Shown one piece after another: positions 36,902 to 45,309 of a DNA stretch of 64,000 nucleotides; positions within the stretch are counted from its first letter, which is position 1, and every line of letters starts with the position of its first letter. The translations under genes and the position numbers were made by a program. This DNA is from JACKAQ01 sp965227145 (lineage in GTDB: Bacteria; Calditrichota; Calditrichia; RBG-13-44-9; J075): contig OZ245730.1 of assembly GCA_965227145.1 (NCBI GenBank), positions 2,232,001 to 2,296,000 on the forward strand, written 5' to 3'. The notes under the pieces were generated by a model that searched no databases, had not been told where the DNA came from, and was given only the letters and a program-made list of their open reading frames with translations.

Positions 36902-37186
36902 ATGATAAAGTTTTTCGCGGTTGTGGGATTGTTTATGGTGATGTTTGGATTTTTAGGTTTTGCACTGTGGTTTGCACGCTGGAAACAGGAAGGCCGGGCA
37001 TGTTGCAGTACCGGCATCGAAGATTTGTTGCAGAACGAATTTGATCCCTGTTTATCCTGCCCCAAAAAAGGCACGGATGAATGTGATCATGACCATGATG
37101 ACGAAAAACATTGTGCAACAAATGTTAGCACCAAATCTTTGGAAGATCAAAAAAACAATAAATCAGTGCCAACTGCAATTGATTGA
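36902..37186 (+). CDS. nqrM: NqrM-like Nqr maturation factor (DUF539-like)
   Basis: A 94-residue protein with one N-terminal membrane helix (about 4-24) and a Cys cluster: Cys34, Cys35, Cys50, Cys53 and Cys61, then a His/Asp-rich tail. NqrM proteins have this layout and deliver iron to the Fe-S site between NqrD and NqrE in Vibrio. The position directly after apbE in an nqr locus is the classic one. The spacing of Cys here is recognisable but not identical, so the call leans on context. A terminator follows. Confidence 0.72.
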   Translation: MIKFFAVVGLFMVMFGFLGFALWFARWKQEGRACCSTGIEDLLQNEFDPCLSCPKKGTDECDHDHDDEKHCATNVSTKSLEDQKNNKSVPTAID

Positions 37187-37210
37187 ACGAAATGATTCAA
37201 TATTTTTTTA

Positions 37211-37246
37211 TAAAAAAGGCGATACTCACCAGTGTCGCCTTTTTGC
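37211..37246. terminator. Terminator between nqrM-like gene and the convergent gene
   Basis: A stem GGCGATACT / AGTGTCGCC (one G/U) with a four-base loop, extended by A and T runs on both sides, sits between convergent genes and can serve both strands. Confidence 0.9.
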
Positions 37247-37248
37247 TT

Positions 37249-38205
37249 TTAGTAGCCTTCTATTTTCCGAATAATGAAATAGCCGTCATCGCCCTGTGCC
37301 TGATACAATGGCATAAAAATATTCCCATCTTCGTGATTGACAATCTCCTGATTATTGCTGTGAGCCAACAGTTCACCTTTTTCAATGGATTGAAAATTCA
37401 CAAATCCCGGTTCCATCACAAAATTTTCTTCGCTCCGGATTCGATATGAATAGCGAACCTGGAATATTTTCGGAACATCGCGCAATGTTTCACGGAGGTA
37501 TTCCTGATAATCCTCATAATCCGGATCGGGAACATTTTTTTCATCGATACAGCCGGCACTGACCATCGCAATCCATATCGCGGCTATGTGGCGGTGGATC
37601 GAACGTTCGTCATCGTGTTGCCCGGCTTCAAATGCCATTGTCAGGCATCCCTCAACATCCTCAAGATATTGGATCAATGAGCCTTTCAAATGGTTGAGTA
37701 AGCCGAGAATGATGGGTGCATGAAAATTCAGGGCAAATTTTCGGCTTATCGGTTTATCCTGAATGATGGTAAACGGGTGGCTTTCTGCCGAGGTCGTGTG
37801 TAAATCCAATGCGAAAACCGGAAATCCGGATGTCGTTAAATATGGCTTAATTTCAGAAAAAATATCCGCTTGCTCACTCATCTCCATTGTGGAATGGTGC
37901 GGCATTGGCAAGTTTTGTTTTAAACGTTGAATATTTTCAGCAGTCCAAATTCGATTCAAATCCTGATCTTTATAACGAACCCGATCCCGTAATGCCGAAA
38001 TATTTCCGGAAATGGCCAAAAATTTACCCCTGAAATCGGGTTGTTTTTCGGATAGTAATTTCGCAACATGATTTAACGCATAAATAGCTGCGTGCTCGTT
38101 GCCATGCATTCCGCCAAAGCAAATAATTGTCGGACCAGGTTTTTTCTGGTCATATTTCCCTAAAACACGTTGTATATCAACGTTTTGTTCAACAAAAACA
38201 CTCAT
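37249..38205 (-). CDS. Succinylglutamate desuccinylase/aspartoacylase-family zinc hydrolase
   Basis: A 318-residue protein of the AstE/aspartoacylase branch of M14-like zinc carboxypeptidases. Zinc ligands His34 and Glu37 lie in GGMHGNEHAA, and a further His in DLHTTSAESHPF; the catalytic Glu is probably in TMAFEAGQHDD. These enzymes hydrolyse N-acyl amino acids. The C-terminal domain (about 230-318) is beta-rich, with EPGFVNFQSIEKGELLAHSNNQEI, as in the family. A GAGAGAG motif precedes the ATG. It is convergent with the nqrM-like gene and divergent from the DUF3080-like gene; the substrate is not evident. Confidence 0.88.
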   Translation of the reverse strand: MSVFVEQNVDIQRVLGKYDQKKPGPTIICFGGMHGNEHAAIYALNHVAKLLSEKQPDFRGKFLAISGNISALRDRVRYKDQDLNRIWTAENIQRLKQNLPMPHHSTMEMSEQADIFSEIKPYLTTSGFPVFALDLHTTSAESHPFTIIQDKPISRKFALNFHAPIILGLLNHLKGSLIQYLEDVEGCLTMAFEAGQHDDERSIHRHIAAIWIAMVSAGCIDEKNVPDPDYEDYQEYLRETLRDVPKIFQVRYSYRIRSEENFVMEPGFVNFQSIEKGELLAHSNNQEIVNHEDGNIFMPLYQAQGDDGYFIIRKIEGY

Positions 38206-38430
38206 TTTCTCTCTCGATAATTTAGTAAAAGCTGAATTTATCTGTTTTTATTCTATCCAATCAAGTTGATAATTATTTAGTCATCATCGGTGGTGTGTTT
38301 TGATGGATCAGGGCAAAATCGAATTTTTCACCGATTTATAAAAAAAATGTCAAATAACGAGTTGCTTTGCGCAAAAAACATCGGTGATGTATATTTTGTG
38401 AATTGGTCAGTTAAGAAATTTGGAAAGGTA

Positions 38431-39515
38431 ATGGTAAAATTTTCAACTATTTGAACGCTGTTTTTGGGAAATCGCTGTTATTCGGAATTTCATTATTTCT
38501 TTGCGGATGCAATACTGCTGAAACTTTGGAGGATGTGCTTGCAGATTATCAGCTGCGAATTTCCCGGATTACAGAAATTGAGAACCCGAAGGCATTCAAG
38601 TCGGAACTATTACAATATCCGCGACACCGGGATTTATTTGTCCCGATTGATGACATTCGAATCAGCCTGCTGGATTTTTTTTCTCTCGATGATTGTGATT
38701 TGCAAATATTGGTTGCGGAACGAAACAATGCGATGGGGAAAGTGATGTCCTCACCTCAAATTCTTGTTTACGAACACCAGTTTTTAGTAAAGCTTCGCAC
38801 TTGTCTGGAAAAAATGTCAATGGAACCGGATGCATCGCAGAATTGGCAGGCACAGTTGGCAGAAGTTGATTCACTAAAGTCGGAAAATATATCGAAAGTC
38901 ATTTGGAATGCGACATTTGCCAGCAGGGCGTTCGAAAAATTATTCTCATTATCTGCGCAATTGCCCGAAGTTGACGCGTTGCCCGGCGGAAATATTGAAA
39001 TAAATGAAAATATTATCTATCTTACAAATGTTGCGAAGAATATCGGGAATCCCGGGTGGGGTTTGAATGACTCAAAAATGGCTAAAATTTATACGCATTT
39101 TGAGTCATTTGCCTATGGCGGTGCATTACTCAATGCGATGGAACAGTTGACATTTTATTTGAATAATGTCGCCGAAATTCTTGAGGCGCGTTTGTCGAAA
39201 CGTCCGCTATGTTTCGATGGAAAACCCGGCGAAGCAGCAATCCGTTTACAAACGGTTTTTGATAAATTTTATCGCGGAAATGTGCAAAAATATTTGGCAT
39301 TTACACACAAAAACGCCCGGCAATTGTTTACGGCAATCAATCAACTGGTTGAAATTCAAGATGAAAGCATTCCGGAAGCATTTCGCAATTATCAGAAAAA
39401 GCAATTTGATATGGCATCGGAACATGCTGTTTGGCAAAAGTTTGACAGCGCAATCAAACGCCATACGACAGCGTGGCAGGCCGTTTTCGATCAATGTGGC
39501 ATGATGCCAAATTAA
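38431..39515 (+). CDS. DUF3080-like lipoprotein, start disturbed by possible homopolymer error
   Basis: Residues from the TTG at 38451 give a 354-residue protein. A short hydrophobic leader ends LFLCGC, a lipobox-like site (Cys18 or Cys20). The body matches the general pattern of DUF3080: LADYQLRISRI near the N terminus, PIDDIRISLLDFFSL..CDL, then AERNNAMGKVM..PQ..VYEHQFLVKLRTCL. The family is of unknown function and best known in gammaproteobacteria. The TTG has no ribosome-binding site, whereas an ATG at 38431 has GGAAAGG just upstream but is out of frame by one base; one extra A in the A4 run at 38436-38439 would join them to read MVKIFNYLNAVFGKS. I give the coordinates from the ATG on that reading; the strict frame is 38451-39515. 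Confidence 0.68.
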
Positions 39516-39546
39516 TCTATAAACGATTGTATATTAAGAGGTTAAC

Positions 39547-39903
39547 GTGGTGAAAGAAATATTTATTTATGCACCGAATATTTCCAAAGAAAACTTACAG
39601 GGATTGTTATATCTGCAAATCGGATGCCTCGGCAATAAAATTTCTGTGAATTTGATTAAACGGAAAACAAAATTCAGAGCGCCGGAATTGGCTGTTATTT
39701 GTGAAGATGTTGACGCAGCCGAAATTGCCAACCTGCTCGCACATGTGTTTGATGTTGCCAAAACACTCGGTGGCACGCGATTTGTTTACTTACAGGACAA
39801 CAAACCGGTCGATCAATTGGATGCCAATGATCAGCCGGAGAAAGTGCGAACCGTTTTGGAAAACGTCAGTGCCGAAGCTATTGATAAAATTGAAATTTAT
39901 TAA
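39547..39903 (+). CDS. Conserved-looking small protein of unknown function
   Basis: A 118-residue soluble protein with alternating beta and alpha pattern: a beta strand at the start (MVKEIFIYAPN), a helix, then two strands, a helix (AAEIANLLAHVFDVAKTLG) and a C-terminal tail rich in Asp, Glu and Val. No Cys pair or signal peptide. The start is GTG (39547 or 39550), with AGAGG just upstream. It lies 31 bases after the DUF3080-like gene and 20 bases before bshB1, in the same direction, so the three may be one operon. I do not recognise the family. Confidence 0.7.
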   Translation: MVKEIFIYAPNISKENLQGLLYLQIGCLGNKISVNLIKRKTKFRAPELAVICEDVDAAEIANLLAHVFDVAKTLGGTRFVYLQDNKPVDQLDANDQPEKVRTVLENVSAEAIDKIEIY

Positions 39904-39923
39904 CCGTAGAGAACGAGCCGGAA

Positions 39924-40652
39924 ATGTCCAAAAACGATCAACAATTAGTGGATGTATTGGCGTTTGGCGCGCATCCCGATGATGTGGAATTGGGTTGCGG
40001 TGGAACGCTGCACACTTTGGCCAGTCAAAATGCGAAGATTGGCATCGTCGATTTAACAGAAGGCGAAATGGGAACACGCGGTACCGTTGCCGAACGCCGG
40101 AAGGAAGCGGAAGTAGCTGCCGGAATTTTGAATACTAAATTTCGGATAAATTTGCAAATTCCCGATACGAAAATTGAAAACACCGCATCAAACCGCCGAA
40201 AAATAATTGCGGTGATTCGCAAATATCGACCCAGCATCATTTTTGCGCCCCATCCGGGCGACCGCCATCCGGACCATGCGCATGCTGCTAATATTGTAAA
40301 AGAAGCAGCTTTTTATGCCGGTGTTCGAAAAATCGATGCAGATTTGGAATTGGCGCCGCATCGACCGCACAGCCTTTTGTATTACATGATTTCGACAGAT
40401 TTTCAACCCACATTTTATGTGGATATTTCCGCCGGTTTTAGTGCAAAAATGGACGCTGTCCGCGCCCACAAATCGCAGTTTTACAACCCGGATTATCCCG
40501 GTGAAACAACGTTCATCGCATCAAAAGAATTTTTTGAATCCATCGAAACCCGGGCAAAATATTTTGGATGGAAAACCGGTGTCCGCTATGCCGAACCTTT
40601 TTGGAGCGCGTCACCGATATTACTAACGAATCTAATCGATCAGCTTCGCTGA
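39924..40652 (+). CDS. bshB1: Bacillithiol biosynthesis deacetylase BshB1
   Basis: A 242-residue zinc deacetylase of the LmbE/PIG-L fold. The signature FGAHPDD at 14-20 gives zinc ligands and catalytic Asp, and HPDHAHAA (about 114-121) the third ligand; LTEGEMGTRGT fits BshB1. It removes acetyl from GlcNAc-malate in bacillithiol synthesis. The bshA and bshC partners are not in the window. A short purine-rich site precedes the ATG. It is probably the last gene of a three-gene unit; downstream there is no strong terminator, only a fragmentary frame. Confidence 0.88.
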   Translation: MSKNDQQLVDVLAFGAHPDDVELGCGGTLHTLASQNAKIGIVDLTEGEMGTRGTVAERRKEAEVAAGILNTKFRINLQIPDTKIENTASNRRKIIAVIRKYRPSIIFAPHPGDRHPDHAHAANIVKEAAFYAGVRKIDADLELAPHRPHSLLYYMISTDFQPTFYVDISAGFSAKMDAVRAHKSQFYNPDYPGETTFIASKEFFESIETRAKYFGWKTGVRYAEPFWSASPILLTNLIDQLR

Positions 40653-40654
40653 AA

Positions 40655-40854
40655 ATGGTACCGAGGGTTGAAATTCCGTTTTTAAATATGACCGGTTCTT
40701 CACTTTTGTTAATGAATTTGAAAATAATTGCGATAATTTGAACTCTTTGGTAAAAGCGAATGTAGAAGAAACTGGTCAAGAAGCGCATATTTTGAATATT
40801 CGGAATAATATCAAAAGATTGAAAAAAGATAACCTCGTTTCAAAAAATGCTTGA
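40655..40854 (+). pseudogene. Possible broken small ORF after bshB1
   Basis: An ATG at 40655 opens MVPRVEIPFLN; one extra T in the T5 run at 40679-40683 would shift it into the next frame, which runs without a stop to 40854 and reads as a charged helical peptide (FVNEFENNCDNLNSLVKANVEE onward, cut here). The joined product would be about 66 residues. No ribosome-binding site was seen. It may be a decayed gene fragment, a sequence error, or chance. Confidence 0.3.
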
Positions 40855-41097
40855 TTTATTTGGGCAGGTAGCCTAAATTCGCATCTCTGCAGCGAAAATG
40901 ATTAATAAATAATGAATCGGAGGATGCATATCGATTTGGTTGTTAAGGAAAAGTAAGTTGTTGAAGTAACTATGTTTAACTTTTTAATTATGTTTAACTC
41001 CTAATCGAATATGTTGCATCCTAACAGTAGAACCGAATGGTCAGTCGCTCGCCCATTTGCTCGGTTTTTTGTTTATTAATCCAGGAGGATCGTATCA
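40855..41097. repeat. Inverted and direct repeats upstream of the PorV-like gene
   Basis: An imperfect inverted repeat starts AGGATGCATATCGATT at 40921-40936 and ends AATCGAATATGTTGCATCCT at 41003-41022. Between the arms, TATGTTTAACT occurs twice 18 bases apart (40971-40981 and 40989-40999). Just after, AACCGAATGG (41031-41040) can pair with CCAT plus TCGGTT (41053-41066, four-base bulge) ahead of a T run, a terminator- or attenuator-like element. Confidence 0.5.
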
Positions 41098-42171
41098 ATG
41101 AGAGCCAAATTTGCTGCATTTATTGCAATTCTATTTTGTTTTACTCCCATTACATATGTGTTTGCCCAAGGCGAAGCAACCGTGTTGTTCATGATGATCA
41201 ATGCCGGCGCACGTCAGGGTGGAATGGGCGAAGCTGGTGTTGCTGACCCTAGCGATGCCAACGCAATCTATTGGAATCCCGCCGGTTTAGCCTTCGAAGA
41301 AAACACCTTTGACCGCTCAACTCAGGGTGAAGCAACCCTGATGCACGTTAACTGGTTACCTGCATTCAACCTCAGCGATTTGTATTATGATTTTGCTGCC
41401 GGAAAATACAACCTTCCGGGTATTGGCACCGTTGGTTTGGGAATCCAGTTCATGAACTACGGTGAAAACAACCAGACAGACGTGAACGGAAACCTGATCG
41501 GCACGTTTACCAGTAACGAGTTCGCTGTAACCGGCGCCTATGGATTGAAGGTAAAAGAAAATCTCGGCATCGGTGTGAACCTGAAATTCATTTATTCCAG
41601 ATTATCACCGGTTCAGGTCGATATCGAACAGGGTAAAGGCGTTGGTTCTACTTTTGCGTTGGATATCGGCGCGCTGTATCACCCCGGATTTATGAAACAA
41701 TTGAGCATCGGTGCAAATCTCGCCAATTTTGGCCCCAAAATTACCTACATCGACAAAGAGCAGGCAGACCCGATTCCCACCAATTTGCGGGTCGGTATTG
41801 CTTACCGGGTGCTGGATTCCGAATTTAACAGGTTTACGGTGCTTTACGACATCAACCGCCTGATGGTGCCGCGTGATGAAGAGGATCGCAGAGCCAGTTT
41901 TGTGTCATATTTGGGAAGCGCCTGGGGTGGCGGCGATTTCTTTAACCGCCTGACGCATTCGATTGGTGTGGAATATTGGTACACCAATTTGATCGCATTG
42001 CGTACCGGTTTCTTTTACGAAGACCCGAGCTACGGCGCCCGTAAGTTTTACACATTCGGCGGCGGTGTCCGGATTTCATTTTTGGGTGTCGATTTTAGCT
42101 ATATCCTTGGCACAGTTGAAGATAGCCCGCTTGCTGACACCATCAGATTTTCACTTTCAGCAATATTCTAA
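41098..42171 (+). CDS. PorV/PorQ-family outer membrane beta-barrel protein
   Basis: A 357-residue barrel-type protein with a clean signal peptide (MRAKFAAFIAILFCFTPITYVFAQ). The GARQGGMGEAGVADPSDANAIYWNPAGLAF stretch after the signal is the FadL/PorV-like N-terminal motif of type IX shuttle proteins. The rest alternates short beta strands with Gly/Asn turns and ends in Phe, as outer membrane barrels do. In Bacteroidota PorV carries cargo from the translocon to the PorU sortase. An AGGAGG site lies eight bases before the ATG. It starts a run of surface genes; a strong hairpin follows. Confidence 0.9.
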   Translation: MRAKFAAFIAILFCFTPITYVFAQGEATVLFMMINAGARQGGMGEAGVADPSDANAIYWNPAGLAFEENTFDRSTQGEATLMHVNWLPAFNLSDLYYDFAAGKYNLPGIGTVGLGIQFMNYGENNQTDVNGNLIGTFTSNEFAVTGAYGLKVKENLGIGVNLKFIYSRLSPVQVDIEQGKGVGSTFALDIGALYHPGFMKQLSIGANLANFGPKITYIDKEQADPIPTNLRVGIAYRVLDSEFNRFTVLYDINRLMVPRDEEDRRASFVSYLGSAWGGGDFFNRLTHSIGVEYWYTNLIALRTGFFYEDPSYGARKFYTFGGGVRISFLGVDFSYILGTVEDSPLADTIRFSLSAIF

Positions 42172-42190
42172 ATTATTCGAAACTTGTTTT

Positions 42191-42221
42191 CGGCGCGATT
42201 TTAATTTCAAAAATTGCGCCG
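42191..42221 (+). terminator. Hairpin between PorV-like and M6-like genes
   Basis: A twelve-base stem CGGCGCGATTTT / AAAATTGCGCCG with one G/U pair and a seven-base loop lies 20 bases after the stop. There is no T run, so it may stabilise the message or only partly terminate. Confidence 0.4.
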
Positions 42222-42249
42222 TTAAAAATTCAGAACATGGAACAGCGAT

Positions 42250-45200
42250 ATGTTGAAACGCGTTGTTTTGGGGGGATTGGTGTTTGTCTGCCTGTCGGCA
42301 ATCGGCTTCTGGCCTGCAAAAGCACAGTCACTCCCGGACACTTTGAAAATTTTGGCCATTCGGGTTGAATTTCAGCCCGATAACGCCACTACCACCACCG
42401 GCGACGGAACCTTTGACCTGAGCAGTTCGACAACTGCTTTCCAGATTGATCCGCCGCCGCATAATCGAAGCTATTTTCAGGATCATCTGACTTTCGCCAA
42501 AAATTATTTTGAAAAGGTGAGTCGCGGGGCGTTAATCGTTACCGGTGATGTTTTTCCTGCGGGAGAAACGGATGCGTATCGGCTCAGCGAGTCGATGTTA
42601 GCTTACAACCCCAACACATCGGCGCAAGCGGTGGATCAGGGAATTGCCCGGCTACTCCGCGATGCGATTCAATTGGCAGACGCGGATCCGCTGATCGATT
42701 TCTCAAAATACAATACATTTGTTGTATTTCATGCGGGTGTCGGTCGCGATATCGATTTGGGTTTGGATGACACACCTCAGGACATCCCTTCATTATATGT
42801 AACGTCCCAATTTCTGCAAAATAATTTGGGAATCAGCGAAATTGCTGTGGACGGCGGCGCTACATCCATCAAAAATGGAATTGTTTTGCCCGAAACCGAA
42901 AGCCAGGAAGGTATTCAGTTGGGGTTGAACGGCATTCTGGTATCCAATATCGGCTCTCATTTGGGTTTTCCGGATCTGTTCAGTCCGTCTGAACGAGCGA
43001 CAGGTGTCGGGCGTTTTGCGTTGATGGATGCGGGTTTGTTCAACGGTGACGGCTTATTGCCGGCGCTACCGATGGCCTGGACACGCATTTTTGCCGGATG
43101 GGAATCCGCAACGACAATATATCAGGCGCAAGGCGATGAACTGGCGTTGAATGCCGTTCTCTCGCCGCAATCGCCGCATGTTTTCAAATTCCCGATAAAC
43201 GACAACGAGTATTTTCTGGTTGAAAACCGCTACTCGGGTGAGCTGCGGCTGGATAGTTTGCAACTGGTACTCACCGAAGGGCGAAATGAACTGGCGTCGA
43301 TGCGAGAGGTGCTGGAAACATACCTTGCCGATCAGGTTACGTTTAGCCCGAGGGGCGTGTTGATCGATGCCAAAAACCCCGATATCGCGTTGCCGGGCGG
43401 CGGTGCGCTGATCTGGCATATCGATGAAACGGTGATCAATGCGCAAATTGCCCAAAACCGGATCAATGACGATCCTAACCATCGCGGTATCGATTTGGAG
43501 GAAGCAGACGGATCGCAGGATATCGGCGAAACGTTCGATTTTCTGAGCGGCATTCAAGATGCCTCACTCGGCTGGGCGCTTGATCCGTGGTACACATCGA
43601 ATTCCTCACCACTTTTTGAAAATAAATTTTCATCGGGCAGCACGCCGAATAGCCGCAGCTATCTCAACAAAGCGAACAGCCATATCACGTTGTCGAATTT
43701 TTCCGCAAGTGATTCGGTTGTGACATTTCAGGCAACGCTGGATTTTTTCCAACCGAACTTTCCGAGAAAAGTTGACCCGGCAGTTTACGGGGTCGCAACC
43801 TCGTTAAAAGTGCTGGATGTGAATGCGGACGGTCGTTCGGAAATGATCCTTATAACGGACGCAAATAAAATTTTGGTTATCGACGAAACCGGTGAATCGC
43901 AATGGGGAACCGATTCGCTGGAAGTGCTGCAAATTGATGAAAATTTTACACTTATCACACCGCCGGCATTCACTATTTTTCCAAATGGTGATGTGCGAAT
44001 TACAATCCTTACCCGCGAAGGGCAGGCGTTGAGCTATCTGTTTGACCGGGCACAAAACCGGTTGAACGGGCTGATTTCGGCAGATGATAACGGTAGCCGT
44101 TTTTCCACATTCCCGGTTGCGCCAAATGATGGCAGCGAAATTTATTGGGGTGGGGAAGACGGCAGCATCTGGCAGTTCAACGTCGATGAAAACAACGTAT
44201 CCTTTACTGAAATTGTAACCATTCCCGAACCGGTGAGATTTATTACTGTTGACGCAAGCGGTGAGTTGTTCGCAACCGGGACATCTGGAAATATTTACAA
44301 TGGTTCCGCGCAGCGAGTTGCAGAAGCTGTTGGCCGTCGATCGCCGCTCGTCGGAAACGGGCTGGTTACTGTTGATGACGATGGCAGTGTGATTAGCGTT
44401 GCTGCTGGCGTAACCTCGCCGGAATCGATTATTTTGAATGTCCAAAGTGGATTAGCTGCGGTGACCATTCCTGCTACTTCGGGTCAGCCGGAGTCGGAAT
44501 TTTTTGTTGCGGCCGGCGATAACCGCATCTCCATTTTCAATGAAAATTTGACGCTTCGGACGGAATTCCCGAAAACGGTTTACACACCCGAAATCTCGAC
44601 CGATCTATTTATCGCACCGCTGATTGGTGATTTAACCGATCCGTTGCTCCAAATTTCTACAGCAAAAAGTTCGCAACAAACACCGGATATTTCCAGCATT
44701 GTGGCGGTTGATCCGTCGGGGTTAATTCTCGGATACGATTTTGATGGCAATACGTTGAGCGATTTCCCGCTTGCTGTTGGCGATTCAATTGTGGTAACGC
44801 CCGCGCTGCTGGATATCGACGGAGATGGAGATGTTGAACTCGCCAGTATCAGTAAATCCGGAACGATGTTTGTGTGGGATCTGAACGCCCAATTTGATGC
44901 GGCAAATCCGCAGCCGTGGGCGCAAGAGCACGCCACACCCGGAAATACCAATCGCGCCTCGGCAGTTGCCAAAACGACCCAACAATCGTTTTCCGGATTG
45001 ATACCGGCTGACCGGGCATACAATTGGCCCAACCCTAATCGCGAAAATTACACATTTATTCGATACTATTTAACCGAAGCTGCCGATGTCAATATTCGCA
45101 TTTTCGATTTGGCCGGCGATTTGGTAAAAGAGCTCAAAGGTACCGGTTTTGCTAATACGGATAACGAAGTTTTGTGGGATTTGAGTACTGTCCAAAGCGG

Positions 45201-45279
45201 GGTTTATCTCGGTCAAATTGAGGCAAAAAGCAGTAGCAAAACGGAGTCACAAATTATCAAAATTGCAGTAGTTAAATAA
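42250..45279 (+). CDS. M6-like secreted protein with degenerate zinc site and C-terminal sorting domain
   Basis: A 1009-residue exported protein. A signal peptide (MLKRVVLGGLVFVCLSAIGFWPAKAQ) leads an M6 (immune inhibitor A-like) domain at about 25-490. The metal site that should read HExxH reads SNIGS (residues 232-236), although the flanking ILV and LGFPDL match active relatives, so it is probably not a zinc protease. The GGALIWHIDET and YFLVENRYSG segments are kept. A middle region with calcium-type repeats (DVNADGRSE, DIDGDGDVE) follows, ending in a type A sorting domain (YNWPNPNRENYTFIRYYL to the C terminus), the type IX cargo tag. It lies between the PorV-like and gluzincin genes. Confidence 0.85.
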   Translation: MLKRVVLGGLVFVCLSAIGFWPAKAQSLPDTLKILAIRVEFQPDNATTTTGDGTFDLSSSTTAFQIDPPPHNRSYFQDHLTFAKNYFEKVSRGALIVTGDVFPAGETDAYRLSESMLAYNPNTSAQAVDQGIARLLRDAIQLADADPLIDFSKYNTFVVFHAGVGRDIDLGLDDTPQDIPSLYVTSQFLQNNLGISEIAVDGGATSIKNGIVLPETESQEGIQLGLNGILVSNIGSHLGFPDLFSPSERATGVGRFALMDAGLFNGDGLLPALPMAWTRIFAGWESATTIYQAQGDELALNAVLSPQSPHVFKFPINDNEYFLVENRYSGELRLDSLQLVLTEGRNELASMREVLETYLADQVTFSPRGVLIDAKNPDIALPGGGALIWHIDETVINAQIAQNRINDDPNHRGIDLEEADGSQDIGETFDFLSGIQDASLGWALDPWYTSNSSPLFENKFSSGSTPNSRSYLNKANSHITLSNFSASDSVVTFQATLDFFQPNFPRKVDPAVYGVATSLKVLDVNADGRSEMILITDANKILVIDETGESQWGTDSLEVLQIDENFTLITPPAFTIFPNGDVRITILTREGQALSYLFDRAQNRLNGLISADDNGSRFSTFPVAPNDGSEIYWGGEDGSIWQFNVDENNVSFTEIVTIPEPVRFITVDASGELFATGTSGNIYNGSAQRVAEAVGRRSPLVGNGLVTVDDDGSVISVAAGVTSPESIILNVQSGLAAVTIPATSGQPESEFFVAAGDNRISIFNENLTLRTEFPKTVYTPEISTDLFIAPLIGDLTDPLLQISTAKSSQQTPDISSIVAVDPSGLILGYDFDGNTLSDFPLAVGDSIVVTPALLDIDGDGDVELASISKSGTMFVWDLNAQFDAANPQPWAQEHATPGNTNRASAVAKTTQQSFSGLIPADRAYNWPNPNRENYTFIRYYLTEAADVNIRIFDLAGDLVKELKGTGFANTDNEVLWDLSTVQSGVYLGQIEAKSSSKTESQIIKIAVVK

Positions 45280-45309
45280 TATTTAAAAATTTTGGGCGAC
45301 GTTAACCGA

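Noticed and set aside
43066..44445. Minus-strand frames of 163 and 213 codons inside the M6-like gene
   Set aside because: Antisense to a gene with clear signal peptide, domain motifs and sorting tag.
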